Shown here: piece after piece, positions 27,056-36,829 of the stretch
How positions within the stretch are numbered: the stretch's first letter is position 1
Layout: the number at the start of each line of letters is the position of its first letter
From: Priestia endophytica DSM 13796
GTDB taxonomy: Bacteria; Bacillota; Bacilli; Bacillales; Bacillaceae_H
Assembly: GCF_900115845.1 (NCBI RefSeq)
Contig: NZ_FOXX01000003.1
Span: 138,124-202,123, forward strand
Direction of reading: 5' to 3'
DNA length: 64,000 nt
Notes under the pieces: model-generated
The model's input: the letters and a program-made list of their open reading frames with translations, nothing else
Told to the model about the DNA's origin: nothing
Database searches by the model: none
Program-made: the position numbers and the translations under genes

Positions 27056-28462
27056 TCATATAAAGAAAATAGTTGCTGTATAAAGGACAGCTGCAATGAC
27101 AGCCGCAATCAAAGCAGGCTTTAATTTATAGCGTGCGTAATCAACAACAGATAAATTCAAAATTTTAGCGATTGTGTTTGTATCATCGCTAAGCGGGGAT
27201 GAAAAAGCCCCAAAAGATCCGCTCGCAAATACTGCTCCTATAATTAATGGAAGTGAAACGCCAGAAACAGAGGCAATGGAAACACCTAGAGGCATAAGAA
27301 TTCCCCACGTTCCCCATGCTGAACCAATAAAATAAGAAACAGCTGCTCCAAATAAAAAAAGAAGCGGAGTTACAAACATTTGTGGAATCCAACCCGAGTG
27401 AGCTGTGATGAACTGAGAAAACCCCAAGTCTTCGGCAACAGAGGAAAGCCCCCATACAACTGAAAGGAGCAGCACGACTGACATTAAATCATTTCCTCCA
27501 GTAACAAAACTTGTAATAAGATCATTAATCTTAAAACGTTGAAAAAGAAAGAAAAAGGCTGAAAGCAAAATAGTTATAAGAAGAGATACAACCATTGCTT
27601 GAAGAACATCTGCTTTAATAAATGCTCCAAAAAAGCTATTAGCTTTCGTGTGACCACTCCACCATGTTAAAAAAAGCGTTAATAAAATAACAAGAATAAG
27701 AGGAACAAGAAGATTCCACGGTTTGGACGGTAAATCTTTTGAAACAGCAGGATGACACGTATGCCAGTCTTCTTCTTCTTCTGCTTCTGTTTCAACTTGT
27801 GTTGGAGCATTTGATTTTGAGTGGTGAAAAAAGCTTAAATAAATGCCAACCAAAATAATAACGAAAGCAAAAAAATTGTATGGAATGCTTTTAATAAACA
27901 TCGTATACGGATCTTCCGTAATCTTTTGGTTTTGCAGTGAAATTTGGATGATTGAAACCATATACCCTACAAAAGCGGTTGCAACAGGAATCAATACAAT
28001 AATGGGCGTTGCAGTTGTTTCAATAACAAATCCTAATTCTTTTGTCGTCATTTTCACCTTTTTTAAAAGGGCACGCATAATAGGCGCTATTGTGACAAAT
28101 CGAAACGTTGGTGCACTAAATGTTCCAATTGTTGAAACATATGTGAGCAGCAGCGCTTTCTTTTTTGTATCAATCTTTTCAGCTGCTTTTTCTACAAACC
28201 CTTTAATTCCCCCTGATGTTTTAATCATGCCAATTAAACCAGAAAACGAATAAAGGAATACGATAATTTCAATATTATTTTTATCAATTAGTGCCTGTAC
28301 AATATAATGAAGCATCGTCTCCATCCCTCCAATAAGTGAAGGGGTATGAAGATAGGAGCCAATTAATAAACCAACCAAAAGCCCTGGTAACACTTGTTTC
28401 GTCCACACAGCAATCGGAATGACAACTAAAAATGGGAGAATCGAAATCCAGCTACCTTCCAT
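27056..28462 (-). CDS. Na+/H+ antiporter, NhaC family
   Basis: 468 residues with about eleven predicted membrane helices and an acidic cytoplasmic loop (QVETEAEEEEDWHTCHP) in the middle. SPLSDDTNTIAKIL near 430 and GSAWGTWGILMPLG near 388 are NhaC-family hallmarks, as is FSGLIGMIKTSGGIKGF. Some members exchange malate/lactate or amino acids rather than simple cations. ATG 28462 with AGGTGAT ahead is preferred to a GTG three codons upstream. The following sporulation gene starts within 20 bases. Confidence 0.8.
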   Translation of the reverse strand: MEGSWISILPFLVVIPIAVWTKQVLPGLLVGLLIGSYLHTPSLIGGMETMLHYIVQALIDKNNIEIIVFLYSFSGLIGMIKTSGGIKGFVEKAAEKIDTKKKALLLTYVSTIGTFSAPTFRFVTIAPIMRALLKKVKMTTKELGFVIETTATPIIVLIPVATAFVGYMVSIIQISLQNQKITEDPYTMFIKSIPYNFFAFVIILVGIYLSFFHHSKSNAPTQVETEAEEEEDWHTCHPAVSKDLPSKPWNLLVPLILVILLTLFLTWWSGHTKANSFFGAFIKADVLQAMVVSLLITILLSAFFFLFQRFKINDLITSFVTGGNDLMSVVLLLSVVWGLSSVAEDLGFSQFITAHSGWIPQMFVTPLLFLFGAAVSYFIGSAWGTWGILMPLGVSIASVSGVSLPLIIGAVFASGSFGAFSSPLSDDTNTIAKILNLSVVDYARYKLKPALIAAVIAAVLYTATIFFI

Positions 28463-28501
28463 GTTTATCACCTATCTTAGAAAATGTCTCTTTTATCCCC
28501 A

Positions 28502-28530
28502 TTGCAACAGCTCCTTTTGTCGATTACAAT
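28502..28530 (+). promoter_or_regulatory. Probable sigma-A promoter
   Basis: TTGCAA (28502-28507), 17-base spacer, TACAAT (28525-28530), 29 bases before the DMT transporter. Confidence 0.55.
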
Positions 28531-28558
28531 TTAGAAAAACGAATAAGGAGGGATTTTT

Positions 28559-29467
28559 ATGAATAAAAAGCTCGCTTATCTTTATATTGTAGGGGGAGCT
28601 TCTCTTTGGGGAATTATTGGCGTCTTTGTTACAAAACTTTATGAACTTGGTTTTACTCCAGCTGAAGTTGTTGCTATTCGCACATTAATGGCGGCTATTT
28701 TTCTTCTTTGTTATACCTTTATACATAATAAGAAGATGTTAAAAATTCATATACGCGACAGCCGTTATTTTGTTGGAACAGGTATTGTTAGTATTGTCTT
28801 CTTTAATCTTTGTATGTTCACAGCTATTAAAGAAACGTCCGTTTCTATTTCAGCGATTCTTCTTTACACAGCTCCTGCCTTTGTGATGATTTTATCTTAC
28901 CTTTTATTCAAGGAAGCGTTTACCCTTCAAAAAGTAATCGCACTCCTTATGACATTTTGCGGCTGCGCTTTTGTTGTAGGAATTTTTTCAAATGATACAA
29001 CCATTTCACTTTATGGTTTACTTGCTGGGCTTGGCTCTGGTTTCTTTTATTCTCTTTACAGCATTTTTGGCAAATTTGCATTAAAAAAGTACGAATCAAT
29101 CACTGTGACTGTTTATACCTTTGTATTTGCTGCAATCGCTATCATGCCGTTTAGCGGCCTGCTGTCTTCACCACAGCGCTTACTTCACATAGACGTTTTA
29201 CTTTATGGAATAGGACTTGGTTTCTTCTCCACAATGCTTGCTTTTTTACTCTATACAAAGGGACTAAGCTACGTGGAATCAAGCAGAGCCTCAATTGTAG
29301 CTACGCTTGAACCTGTTGTAGCTGCTCTGGCAAGCTTTCTATTTTTTCATGAACGCCTTGATGTTTTTCAATATTTCGGCATTATTCTCGTTATTTCTTC
29401 CATTGTTATTGTTGGAACATCTTCCTCAACAAAACCGCTATTTAAAGCAAGAAGCCAAAACCTATAA
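28559..29467 (+). CDS. EamA/DMT-family transporter
   Basis: 302 residues with ten predicted helices arranged as two EamA repeats (about 8-140 and 155-290). The second repeat carries YVESSRASIVATLEPVVAALASFLFFHE, the typical DMT motif. AAGGAGGG before ATG 28559. It probably exports small metabolites or amino acids; substrate unknown. Confidence 0.82.
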   Translation: MNKKLAYLYIVGGASLWGIIGVFVTKLYELGFTPAEVVAIRTLMAAIFLLCYTFIHNKKMLKIHIRDSRYFVGTGIVSIVFFNLCMFTAIKETSVSISAILLYTAPAFVMILSYLLFKEAFTLQKVIALLMTFCGCAFVVGIFSNDTTISLYGLLAGLGSGFFYSLYSIFGKFALKKYESITVTVYTFVFAAIAIMPFSGLLSSPQRLLHIDVLLYGIGLGFFSTMLAFLLYTKGLSYVESSRASIVATLEPVVAALASFLFFHERLDVFQYFGIILVISSIVIVGTSSSTKPLFKARSQNL

Positions 29468-29482
29468 GATTTTGGCTTTTTA
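29452..29482 (+). terminator. Intrinsic terminator
   Basis: AAGCCAAAA / TTTTGGCTT stem with the DMT gene stop codon in its loop, then T-run. Confidence 0.75.
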
Positions 29483-29486
29483 GCCT

Positions 29487-30233
29487 TTAGTCTTCTGTAT
29501 ATGGATCTTTTTCGTATGGCTCTAAATCGCCAAACTCCGTCATAATACCTTCTTCATCCAACACGTTTTCATATTCCTCATGCTCTTTGTTTGGGAAGAT
29601 CGTAATATTTTTCCCGTCGATATCAACCCCAACAAAGTTTTCGTAGTCTTCTACATATCCATAGTTCTCATCTGACTCAATATATGTGTTTTGATAATCT
29701 TCAGGAGGATCATAAAAATCTGCTGGAGATTCTGATGTACCATATGATGAAGCGTCTTGCCAAGAATCTTCCGCATCATATGCCACATTCTCAAATTTAT
29801 CGTCTAAATCATACTGTCCAAACGGAGGCATTAATACATCCTCTTCAATCGGACGTCCATGTGACACAAACTGGTCAGGGGCATGCTCTACACAATATCT
29901 TGCTGTTGGTAACGCTTCTAATCGTTCAACTGGAATTTGCTCTTGGCATACTTCACAAATTCCATATGTTCCTTTTGAAATCGCTTCAAGCGCTCTTTCT
30001 ACTCCTTCATACTCAGCTCTAAAGTTTTCATTTAGGGCAACGTCTTTCTCACGTTCGTACTCTTCTGTAGCAAGGTCACCTGGATGATTATCGTAAAGGG
30101 AAAGCTCTGCTGTTGAGTCTCTTAAGCTTCTCTGTAAATTAAAGTGATCATTGTCTTCAAAATGAACGGATAATTCTTTTTTGCGCTCTAAAAGCTGGTT
30201 TTTAAACTCTGAAAGCTGGCGCGATGTTAGCAT
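29487..30233 (-). CDS. yteA: YteA-family DksA/TraR-type protein
   Basis: 248 residues. The N-terminal coiled-coil-like helices (residues 1-75, with LYDNHPGDLATEEYEREKD conserved) lead to a DksA/TraR zinc region YGICEVCQEQIPVERLEALP, with a third Cys in ARYCVEH. This fits a partial zinc finger. The C-terminal half is very acidic and ends with a conserved DEEGIMTEFGDLEPY block, as in B. subtilis YteA. Possibly binds RNA polymerase like DksA, but this is not shown for YteA. Single gene with GGAGG start site. Confidence 0.88.
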   Translation of the reverse strand: MLTSRQLSEFKNQLLERKKELSVHFEDNDHFNLQRSLRDSTAELSLYDNHPGDLATEEYEREKDVALNENFRAEYEGVERALEAISKGTYGICEVCQEQIPVERLEALPTARYCVEHAPDQFVSHGRPIEEDVLMPPFGQYDLDDKFENVAYDAEDSWQDASSYGTSESPADFYDPPEDYQNTYIESDENYGYVEDYENFVGVDIDGKNITIFPNKEHEEYENVLDEEGIMTEFGDLEPYEKDPYTED

Positions 30234-30411
30234 TTTGACATCCTCCCTTTGTTGTTTTTCGCTCTTTATAAAATGAGGTTCTCATTTAGCGTTCCCTAAA
30301 AGAAGGAGGAAGATTACGTAGAAATAATTGGCGCTTTCTACTATACAGGTTGTGCTCATTGTGATAATCTGACGAAGGAATATGAAACACGTACAGAAAG
30401 AAGGATAAAAA

Positions 30412-31629
30412 ATGGAGCACAGTACAAAAACACTTAGAAATTCAAATAGCACAGCAGCTGAGACAAAAGTGTTTCTTTTAATTGGCATTATCTTTATTGG
30501 TGCAAATTTACGTGCACCTCTCACATCTGTTGGTCCTTTGCTTTCTTCGATCAGAGAGCAGCTACATCTCTCAAGCACTGCAGGAGGAATGTTGACAACT
30601 GTTCCATTACTTGCTTTTGCGGCTCTTTCACCGTTTGCAGCAAAAGTGGCAAATAAAGTTGGGATGGGAGCTACTCTTTTTCTTTCCCTACTTCTTTTAA
30701 CAATGGGAATCTTTATTCGTTCAACAAGTGGGGTAGGCCTTTTATTTATCGGCACTCTTTTCATTGGACTCGCTATTGCAGTGTGTAACGTTCTTTTGCC
30801 AAGTTTAATTAAACAAGACTTTGCTCATAATGTTGGTTTAATGACTGGAGTCTATGCGGTTTCAATGAACTTATGCGGAGCAATTGGTTCTGGAATAAGT
30901 CATCCTATCTCAGTGGCCACAAGCTTAGGATGGAAAGGAGCGCTTGGATGCTGGGGAATTTTATCGTTTATCGCGCTTTTGTTATGGCTGCCGCAACTTA
31001 AAAAACCAGGTTACCAAAGACAAGCCAAAACGCTTAAAAAGACGCCGTCACTCTCCCTTTGGAAATCAAAACTCGCTTGGCAAATCTCGCTTTACATGGG
31101 ACTTCAATCTGTTTTATTTTATACGATCATTGCTTGGATGCCTGATATTTTGAAAGAACAAGGACTAACATCAGATGATGCGGGATGGACTCTTTCTTTT
31201 ATGCAGCTCGCTATCATTCCTTTTACATTCCTTATTCCAATTATTGCAGGCAAGCTTAACAACCAGCGCGGCCTTGTCACCATTTCTGGAGTTCTTTTAT
31301 GTATTGGAATCATTGGAATTTTATATGGACCTCTTTCTTTTATAAAACTTTTTATTATCTCATCAGGAATTGGAATAGGATCTGCTTTTAGTCTTGCGAT
31401 GATGTTTTTTACTCTTCGCACAAGCAATGCCAAGGAGGCAGCTGAACTTTCCGGTATGGCTCAGTCGTTAGGCTATTTGTTAGCCGCACTTGGACCATTT
31501 TTGTTTGGGTTACTTCACGATGTAACACATGGATGGACAATTCCCCTTTTCCTTTTGCTATTCTTTTCGCTTCTTCTTTTTTTATGCGGAATGGGTGCAG
31601 GAAAAAATCGTGTTATCGAAAACAGCTGA
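30412..31629 (+). CDS. MFS transporter, CynX/NimT (YycB) type
   Basis: 405 residues with twelve predicted helices. GIIFIGANLRAPLTSVGPLL at about 24-43 is the hallmark start of the cyanate/2-nitroimidazole transporter family (CynX, NimT, YycB). GLAIAVCNVLLPSLIKQDF near 118-136 is also conserved. Probably exports or imports small aromatic or anionic compounds; substrate unknown. AAGAAGGA precedes ATG 30412. Confidence 0.8.
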   Translation: MEHSTKTLRNSNSTAAETKVFLLIGIIFIGANLRAPLTSVGPLLSSIREQLHLSSTAGGMLTTVPLLAFAALSPFAAKVANKVGMGATLFLSLLLLTMGIFIRSTSGVGLLFIGTLFIGLAIAVCNVLLPSLIKQDFAHNVGLMTGVYAVSMNLCGAIGSGISHPISVATSLGWKGALGCWGILSFIALLLWLPQLKKPGYQRQAKTLKKTPSLSLWKSKLAWQISLYMGLQSVLFYTIIAWMPDILKEQGLTSDDAGWTLSFMQLAIIPFTFLIPIIAGKLNNQRGLVTISGVLLCIGIIGILYGPLSFIKLFIISSGIGIGSAFSLAMMFFTLRTSNAKEAAELSGMAQSLGYLLAALGPFLFGLLHDVTHGWTIPLFLLLFFSLLLFLCGMGAGKNRVIENS

Positions 31630-31652
31630 AGGTCCTCCTTCAGCTGTTTTTT
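31621..31652. terminator. Bidirectional terminator
   Basis: AACAGCTGAAGG / CCTTCAGCTGTT stem between convergent genes, overlapping the MFS stop codon, followed by T-run. Confidence 0.85.
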
Positions 31653-32665
31653 AAGTTTACAGCCTTTTTGGTTTTTTGGAGCCCAGCATAGGTCATATAT
31701 GAGAATACAAAAATAAAGAGCGTATAAACAATATTCAATAACAAATGGCCTTCAAGACTTTCAATGCCAATCATCTTTAAGAGGAAATCTAAAATACGAA
31801 TAAAAAAGACGTGAATAACGTAAATTCCTAAAGCATTTGCTCCTACTTTAGCAAGCAAGCTTCCTTTCCCATACTGGGGATATGAAAGAGCAAAAGAAAA
31901 AAGACAGAAAGTCAGAAAGAAAGTAGATAAGAAGTACTCTCCAAAAGGAGCGTGTAACACATAGCGAAGCACATATGCTTCTGTTGCTTGAAGCAGGATA
32001 AATAGAAAAAAGAACGTTCTATAAATGGAAGAGGAAATAGGTCTTGGCGCTGAAAGGCCTGGGTGAAGAGCAAAAAAACAGCCAAGGGTTGTATAAAACA
32101 AGCCAAAAAAAAGCGCGTCTCTTGTACTCACGGACACCTTATAAAAAAGCGCATAAGACTGACCGAAAAGTCCTGCTATATATAAAAAAAAGCTGATCGG
32201 TAAAAGCATATACAGTTTTTTTACTTTTACGAACATATAAACAATAAGAGTACTCCAAATAAGAGCAGTTAAAAACCAAAGCTGATAAGCACTTGTTCCT
32301 TCTCCATAGTAAAAAACATTTTTCAATGTCAGCTTTTCAAAATAAGAGGAAATTTCTTTGGTTACATTCTCTCCTTTTTCATATATGATAAAAAGATCGT
32401 AAAGAGCATAAAAAATGAACCAGCAAACGTAGATTTTTATAAGCTTAAAAATATACTTAAATGTGTATGTCCACGAATATTTTGTGGTCAGCATTTTTAA
32501 GCCAAACAGATATCCTGAAGCTGTAAAGAAAAAAGGAACAGCAAAACGAGCAAAGTTATCGAGAATAAATAGAACAACTTCGCCATCAATCGGAAATGTA
32601 TGAATGATAACAACCGCTAATATAGCAAAAAACTTTATATAATCAATTGCTTCATTTCGCTCCAT
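31640..32665 (-). CDS. Acyltransferase-3 family membrane protein
   Basis: 341 residues, about ten membrane helices. NEAIDYIKFFAILAVVIIHTF near 3-23 carries the conserved His of integral-membrane O-acyltransferases (PF01757), and FFFTASGYLFG near 45-55 is the second signature. Such enzymes acetylate or succinylate cell-wall or exopolysaccharide sugars. ATG 32665 has AGGGGTG spaced for it; a longer frame to 32713 does not. No glycan genes are adjacent. Confidence 0.78.
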   Translation of the reverse strand: MERNEAIDYIKFFAILAVVIIHTFPIDGEVVLFILDNFARFAVPFFFTASGYLFGLKMLTTKYSWTYTFKYIFKLIKIYVCWFIFYALYDLFIIYEKGENVTKEISSYFEKLTLKNVFYYGEGTSAYQLWFLTALIWSTLIVYMFVKVKKLYMLLPISFFLYIAGLFGQSYALFYKVSVSTRDALFFGLFYTTLGCFFALHPGLSAPRPISSSIYRTFFFLFILLQATEAYVLRYVLHAPFGEYFLSTFFLTFCLFSFALSYPQYGKGSLLAKVGANALGIYVIHVFFIRILDFLLKMIGIESLEGHLLLNIVYTLFIFVFSYMTYAGLQKTKKAVNLKNS

Positions 32666-32746
32666 AACGCACCCCTTCTTTTTTCTTAGTATGAGCGAAA
32701 CGAAACCATTCAAATCGTTTTTATCTTTACTATCTTTATAACGAGA

Positions 32747-32776
32747 AAAAAGAGCCCAAAATGAAGGCTCCTCTTA
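32747..32776 (-). terminator. Terminator
   Basis: GGAGCC / GGGCTC-type stem followed by T-run on the minus strand, after the serine hydrolase gene. Confidence 0.6.
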
Positions 32777-32777
32777 T

Positions 32778-34514
32778 CTAACAATCCACTTTTTCCTTTT
32801 CTTTATTTACTTTTTCACCAACAAACTCCCCGTTTGGCTGAACGATCGTAATACGTTGAACTTCTTTTTGTTCATTTTCCGCAAACTGCACGCTAAATCC
32901 ATCTAGTCCTTTAAAATAAAAAGCACCTTTTTTATATGGAACAAGCTCATAATCAGGTTGACCTTGTAGCGACAGAATTAACACACTCTCTTTCTTTAGA
33001 GAAACGGTTGCTAAAATCCCTTCTTGAAGCTTGTATTGACCAATATATCGTATAAGCTCTTCTTTATCTTGAAGACGTTCATCAGGAACTTTTTCAAATA
33101 CAATATCTTTTGTTCCAGGTTCAAGTGCGAACGGACCTGAAAGCGACGCAATCTCTCCATATACATTTCCTTGAAAAGAGAGGAGAAGCGTATGATTGAA
33201 TGCCTCAATTTTCATTTGAAAAACATCATAATGATAATGAGTTAACTCTGAGTGAAAAGAGTTTAATGCTGCTTCTAGTTTGCCATCCTGATAGGTGATT
33301 TTTATATTCCCATATCCTTTATGATGATACGTACCTTCATAATCTCTTAACAGATGTGATGGCTGAGTATTTGGTACTTTTCCCTTCTCCTCCTTTTCTC
33401 CAATGCCTGTCATTGTTGCTTTCAAATCTTTAAGCTTTTCTTGCAGTTCTTGACTCCACTTCTTTTCCTCTAGGTGAAGAAGACGATCATAAATATTGTA
33501 GACAATTGTATCAGGGAAAAATGTTGCATCTTTATTTGTTAATACAACTACTCCAATGTTTTCATACGGAAGAAATGACACAAGAGCTGTAAAACCGTCA
33601 ATATTTCCGCCGTGATGAATATGATGATGCCCTCTGTACGGAGAAATAAACCACCCTCCTCCATAAGTAGAAATTGGCACTTCTTTTGTTGGGAACATGA
33701 GCTCACAAGACATATGAGGTGTATGAAGAGTTTTGATCTCTTGCTCTGAAATGATTCGTTTTCCCTCAAACTCTCCTTTTTGAAGATGAAGCTTCAACCA
33801 GTTCACCATTTCCTTTATATTTGAGTTAATAGATCCTGCTGGACCAATTTCATCGATGTTTCGGAAAGGGACTTTTGTTACTTTTCCGTCGATTTCTTTA
33901 TATGGAAGAGAATAATCTTTGCTTTTTTTCATATCTTCAATTGAAAAATTACTTTTCTTCATATGCAGAGGAGTAAAAAGGCGTTTTTTGATTAACGCTT
34001 CATAAGAAGAAAGAGCAACTTCTCCTGCTAAGTAACCCGCTGTTAAATACATTAAGTTTTGATACTGCCATTCTGATCTAAAATCTACGTTTCCGTCTAA
34101 ATACTGAATACGTTGAATCAGTTCTTCTCGTGATAAATCTGCCCCGTACCATACTAGTTCATGACGAGGTAAACCTGAGCGATGAACTAGTAAATCAAGC
34201 GGCGTTATACGTTCTGATGCTACAGGGTCTTTTAATTTAAAGGAAGGTAAATACGTACGAACAGGCTCGTCCCATGCAAGCTTTCCTTCATCAACAAGAA
34301 GTGCAAGGGCTGAGGCTGTGAATGCTTTTGTAGATGAACCGATCGCAAATAAGGTTTCTTCTGTGACAGGAAGGTTTTTCTCGATATCGCGCAACCCAAG
34401 TCCTTCTAAAAATATGACTTCTCCGTCTTTGACAATTGCAACAGCAGCTCCTGGTACTTCCCACGCTTTCATTTCTTCTTCTAGAAAGGCTCTAAAACCG
34501 CTAAGCTCGTTCAT
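32778..34514 (-). CDS. Beta-lactamase-fold serine hydrolase with DUF3471-like tail
   Basis: 578 residues, no signal peptide. The penicillin-binding/class C motifs are visible: Ser nucleophile in AIGSSTKAFTAS (SxxK near 58-61), YQN near 150, and HHGGNIDGFTALV near 305 replacing KTG. Residues about 385-578 form a beta-rich C-terminal extension, as in DUF3471-type esterases (LLRDYEGTYHHKGYGNIKI). ATG 34514 has AAAGGAGG directly ahead, while a longer frame to 34571 lacks one. Likely an esterase or peptidase of the LACTB/PbpX group rather than a true lactamase; substrate unknown. Confidence 0.8.
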   Translation of the reverse strand: MNELSGFRAFLEEEMKAWEVPGAAVAIVKDGEVIFLEGLGLRDIEKNLPVTEETLFAIGSSTKAFTASALALLVDEGKLAWDEPVRTYLPSFKLKDPVASERITPLDLLVHRSGLPRHELVWYGADLSREELIQRIQYLDGNVDFRSEWQYQNLMYLTAGYLAGEVALSSYEALIKKRLFTPLHMKKSNFSIEDMKKSKDYSLPYKEIDGKVTKVPFRNIDEIGPAGSINSNIKEMVNWLKLHLQKGEFEGKRIISEQEIKTLHTPHMSCELMFPTKEVPISTYGGGWFISPYRGHHHIHHGGNIDGFTALVSFLPYENIGVVVLTNKDATFFPDTIVYNIYDRLLHLEEKKWSQELQEKLKDLKATMTGIGEKEEKGKVPNTQPSHLLRDYEGTYHHKGYGNIKITYQDGKLEAALNSFHSELTHYHYDVFQMKIEAFNHTLLLSFQGNVYGEIASLSGPFALEPGTKDIVFEKVPDERLQDKEELIRYIGQYKLQEGILATVSLKKESVLILSLQGQPDYELVPYKKGAFYFKGLDGFSVQFAENEQKEVQRITIVQPNGEFVGEKVNKEKEKVDC

Positions 34515-34577
34515 TTTTTCTCCTCCTTTTTTTTCTATAATATATACGAAAAAACAAGAAAAAAGTTCCATAAAAAA

Positions 34578-34605
34578 AACGCATACAACTAAAGTTATAT
34601 GCGTT
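34578..34605 (-). terminator. Terminator of ytbDE
   Basis: AACGCATA / TATGCGTT outer stem, nearly perfect 13 bp in all, then eight T on the minus strand. Confidence 0.8.
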
Positions 34606-34617
34606 CTCTACCTTCAT

Positions 34618-35457
34618 TTAGAAGTTAAATTCATTTGGATTTGGACCAACACGACGATTTTCATTTAAGGAGCTAATTTGTTTCATCTCCTCTTTTGTTA
34701 ATTGAAAATCAAAAATGTTGGCATTTTCAATAATGCGATGTTCTTTTGTTGATTTCGGAATTGTAATCACTCCATTTTGAACATCCCAGCGAAGAATAAT
34801 TTGAGCAACAGATTTTCCGTGATGTTTGGCAATGCGAGTCAACTCTTCATTTTGTAAAAGCTCTCCTTGCATAAGTGGTGACCATGCTTCAAAACGAATC
34901 TCGTTCTCCTCACAAAAAGCCTTTACTTCACTTTGAGTCAAGCGAGGATGGTACTCGACTTGGTTGATCATTGGTTTCATTTCAGCTTGTTGCAATAATG
35001 CCTCTAAATGATGAACTTCAAAATTGCTTACGCCAATTGCTTTCACTTTTCCTTCTTTATAAAGAGTTTCAAGTGCTCTCCAAGACTCCTTATACTGATC
35101 TTTTCCTGGCCAGTGAATAAGATAAAGGTCAAGATAATCGAGACCAAGTTTTTTCAAACTTTCTTCATAAGCAGATATTGTTTCTTCATAACTTAAACCA
35201 TCATTCCATACTTTTGATGTGATAAATAGGTCTTCACGACGTAAATTATTTTCTTCTAAAGCTTCTTTAACGCCAACTCCAACTCCCTCTTCATTGCCGT
35301 AAATAGCAGCTGTATCAATGCTTCTATACCCGTGCTTAATTGCATTTTTCACAGCTTCTACAAGCTCTTTTCCCTCTTCTACTTTGAACACGCCTAGTCC
35401 AAATCCAGGCATTTTGACTCCATTGTATAGTGTTACCGTATCCTGTAAGTTTTTCAT
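34618..35457 (-). CDS. ytbE: Aldo/keto reductase, YtbE-like
   Basis: 279 residues, AKR fold. Catalytic tetrad: Asp in YRSIDTAAIYGNE near 45-50 with Tyr, Lys in ITSKVWND near 79, His in YLIHWPG near 113. C-terminal NADPH-binding TIPKSTKEHRIIENA and LNENRRVGPNP match B. subtilis YtbE closely. It would reduce aldehydes such as methylglyoxal with NADPH. It lies 36 bases after the MFS gene ytbD and divergent from the HxlR regulator, reproducing the B. subtilis ytbDE/ytcD locus. Confidence 0.88.
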   Translation of the reverse strand: MKNLQDTVTLYNGVKMPGFGLGVFKVEEGKELVEAVKNAIKHGYRSIDTAAIYGNEEGVGVGVKEALEENNLRREDLFITSKVWNDGLSYEETISAYEESLKKLGLDYLDLYLIHWPGKDQYKESWRALETLYKEGKVKAIGVSNFEVHHLEALLQQAEMKPMINQVEYHPRLTQSEVKAFCEENEIRFEAWSPLMQGELLQNEELTRIAKHHGKSVAQIILRWDVQNGVITIPKSTKEHRIIENANIFDFQLTKEEMKQISSLNENRRVGPNPNEFNF

Positions 35458-35493
35458 TATTAAAATCCTCCTAAAAAAGTTTTCTTATCCTTG

Positions 35494-36696
35494 CTAAGCA
35501 ATGTTTCTTCCTGTTTTTTGATCTTTTCTTTCTAAAGAACGACTCCACCCTGTTAGAAGAACAGCGCCAGCTACCATCAAGGCTCCAACCCATGTTGTAT
35601 GAACAAGGCCAAGTGAGTTTGTGACGACTCCTCCAAAATAAGAGCCAATCGCAATTCCTGCATTGAACGCTGCAATGTTAATCGCAGACGCCACATTCAC
35701 AGCACTTGGTACAAATCTCTCTGCAAGCATTACAACATATACTTGCAGACCGGGAACGTTCATGAATGCGAAAAGCCCCATCATCAAGATGGTCGCTAAC
35801 CCTATCCCTTTGAAAGGCGCAGTGAAAAACAATGCTAACAGAATAAGTGCTTGAAAAATAAACATGTAAAACAGCGCTCTTACCGGGTTTTGGTTAGAAA
35901 GTTTCCCACCAACCATGTTTCCAATCGCAATTGCTACTCCATAAAGAAGAAGAAGCACAGCAACAGTACTTCCTTTAAAACCTGTTACATCTTGTAAAAG
36001 TGGTGAAAGGTACGTAAAGACAACAAATGTTCCCCCATATCCAAGAGCTGTGATAACAAAGACAAGCAATAAACGACCGTTTGTTACTAATTTCACTCCA
36101 TCTTTAATTGTTGTTTTTTGTCCTTTTGACAAGTTTCCTGGCACTAGTATACTATTTGCTAGAAAAGCAACCATTCCAATGACAACAATTGTTACAAAAG
36201 CAAGACGCCATCCAAACTGCTGACCAATAAAAGTTCCAAACGGCACTCCTGTAACAGTCGCAACCGTTAACCCTGTAAACATTATAGAAATTGCGCTTGC
36301 CCGGCGGTCTTTTGAAACAAGATCAGCGGCAATTGTTGAACCAATTGACATAAAAACACCGTGAGAAAAAGCAGCGATAACTCTTCCAATAAGAAGCATG
36401 TTAACGTGAATAGCCCCTGCTGAGATTATGTTTCCGATAATAAAGACAATCATAATCCACAGTAAAAGTGACTTTCTTGACATATTAGAAGTGACGCTCG
36501 TTAAAATTGGTGCTCCAAATGTTACTCCTAGTGCATATAAAGAAACGGTTAGACCTGCTGTTGTAACCGAAATATTCAGATCTTCGGAAATAAGCGGCAA
36601 AAGTCCTACACTAATAAATTCTGTCGTTCCTATAGCAAAAGCACTCACTGCTAAAGCAAGCAGTGCAAACGTACTTTGTTTTTTACTTAAAGACAT
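35494..36696 (-). CDS. ytbD: MFS transporter, YtbD-like
   Basis: 400 residues with twelve predicted helices and the DHA1 opening LAVSAFAIGTTEFISVGLLP. SHGVFMSIGSTIAADLV near 110-126 and TGVPFGTFIGQQFGWR near 150-165 are conserved in the arabinose/chloramphenicol exporter group. AAAGGAGGAAG precedes ATG 36696. First gene of an apparent two-gene operon with ytbE, so it may export the aldehydes or drugs that trigger the HxlR regulator. Substrate unknown. Confidence 0.82.
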   Translation of the reverse strand: MSLSKKQSTFALLALAVSAFAIGTTEFISVGLLPLISEDLNISVTTAGLTVSLYALGVTFGAPILTSVTSNMSRKSLLLWIMIVFIIGNIISAGAIHVNMLLIGRVIAAFSHGVFMSIGSTIAADLVSKDRRASAISIMFTGLTVATVTGVPFGTFIGQQFGWRLAFVTIVVIGMVAFLANSILVPGNLSKGQKTTIKDGVKLVTNGRLLLVFVITALGYGGTFVVFTYLSPLLQDVTGFKGSTVAVLLLLYGVAIAIGNMVGGKLSNQNPVRALFYMFIFQALILLALFFTAPFKGIGLATILMMGLFAFMNVPGLQVYVVMLAERFVPSAVNVASAINIAAFNAGIAIGSYFGGVVTNSLGLVHTTWVGALMVAGAVLLTGWSRSLERKDQKTGRNIA

Positions 36697-36829
36697 GAAA
36701 AACTTCCTCCTTTATCTATTGATTTTTGGTTTGTTTGTTTTTTATCAAAAAACAAGGTACAGTAAAAAAAAATCTAATAAACCGCCGGTAAATGTTATTA
36801 TGGGAGATAAGAATAGAAAAAGGAAGAAC

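Noticed and set aside
30282-30764. Minus-strand open frame opposite the CynX-type gene
   Set aside because: Antisense shadow of a good MFS transporter with no start site or promoter.
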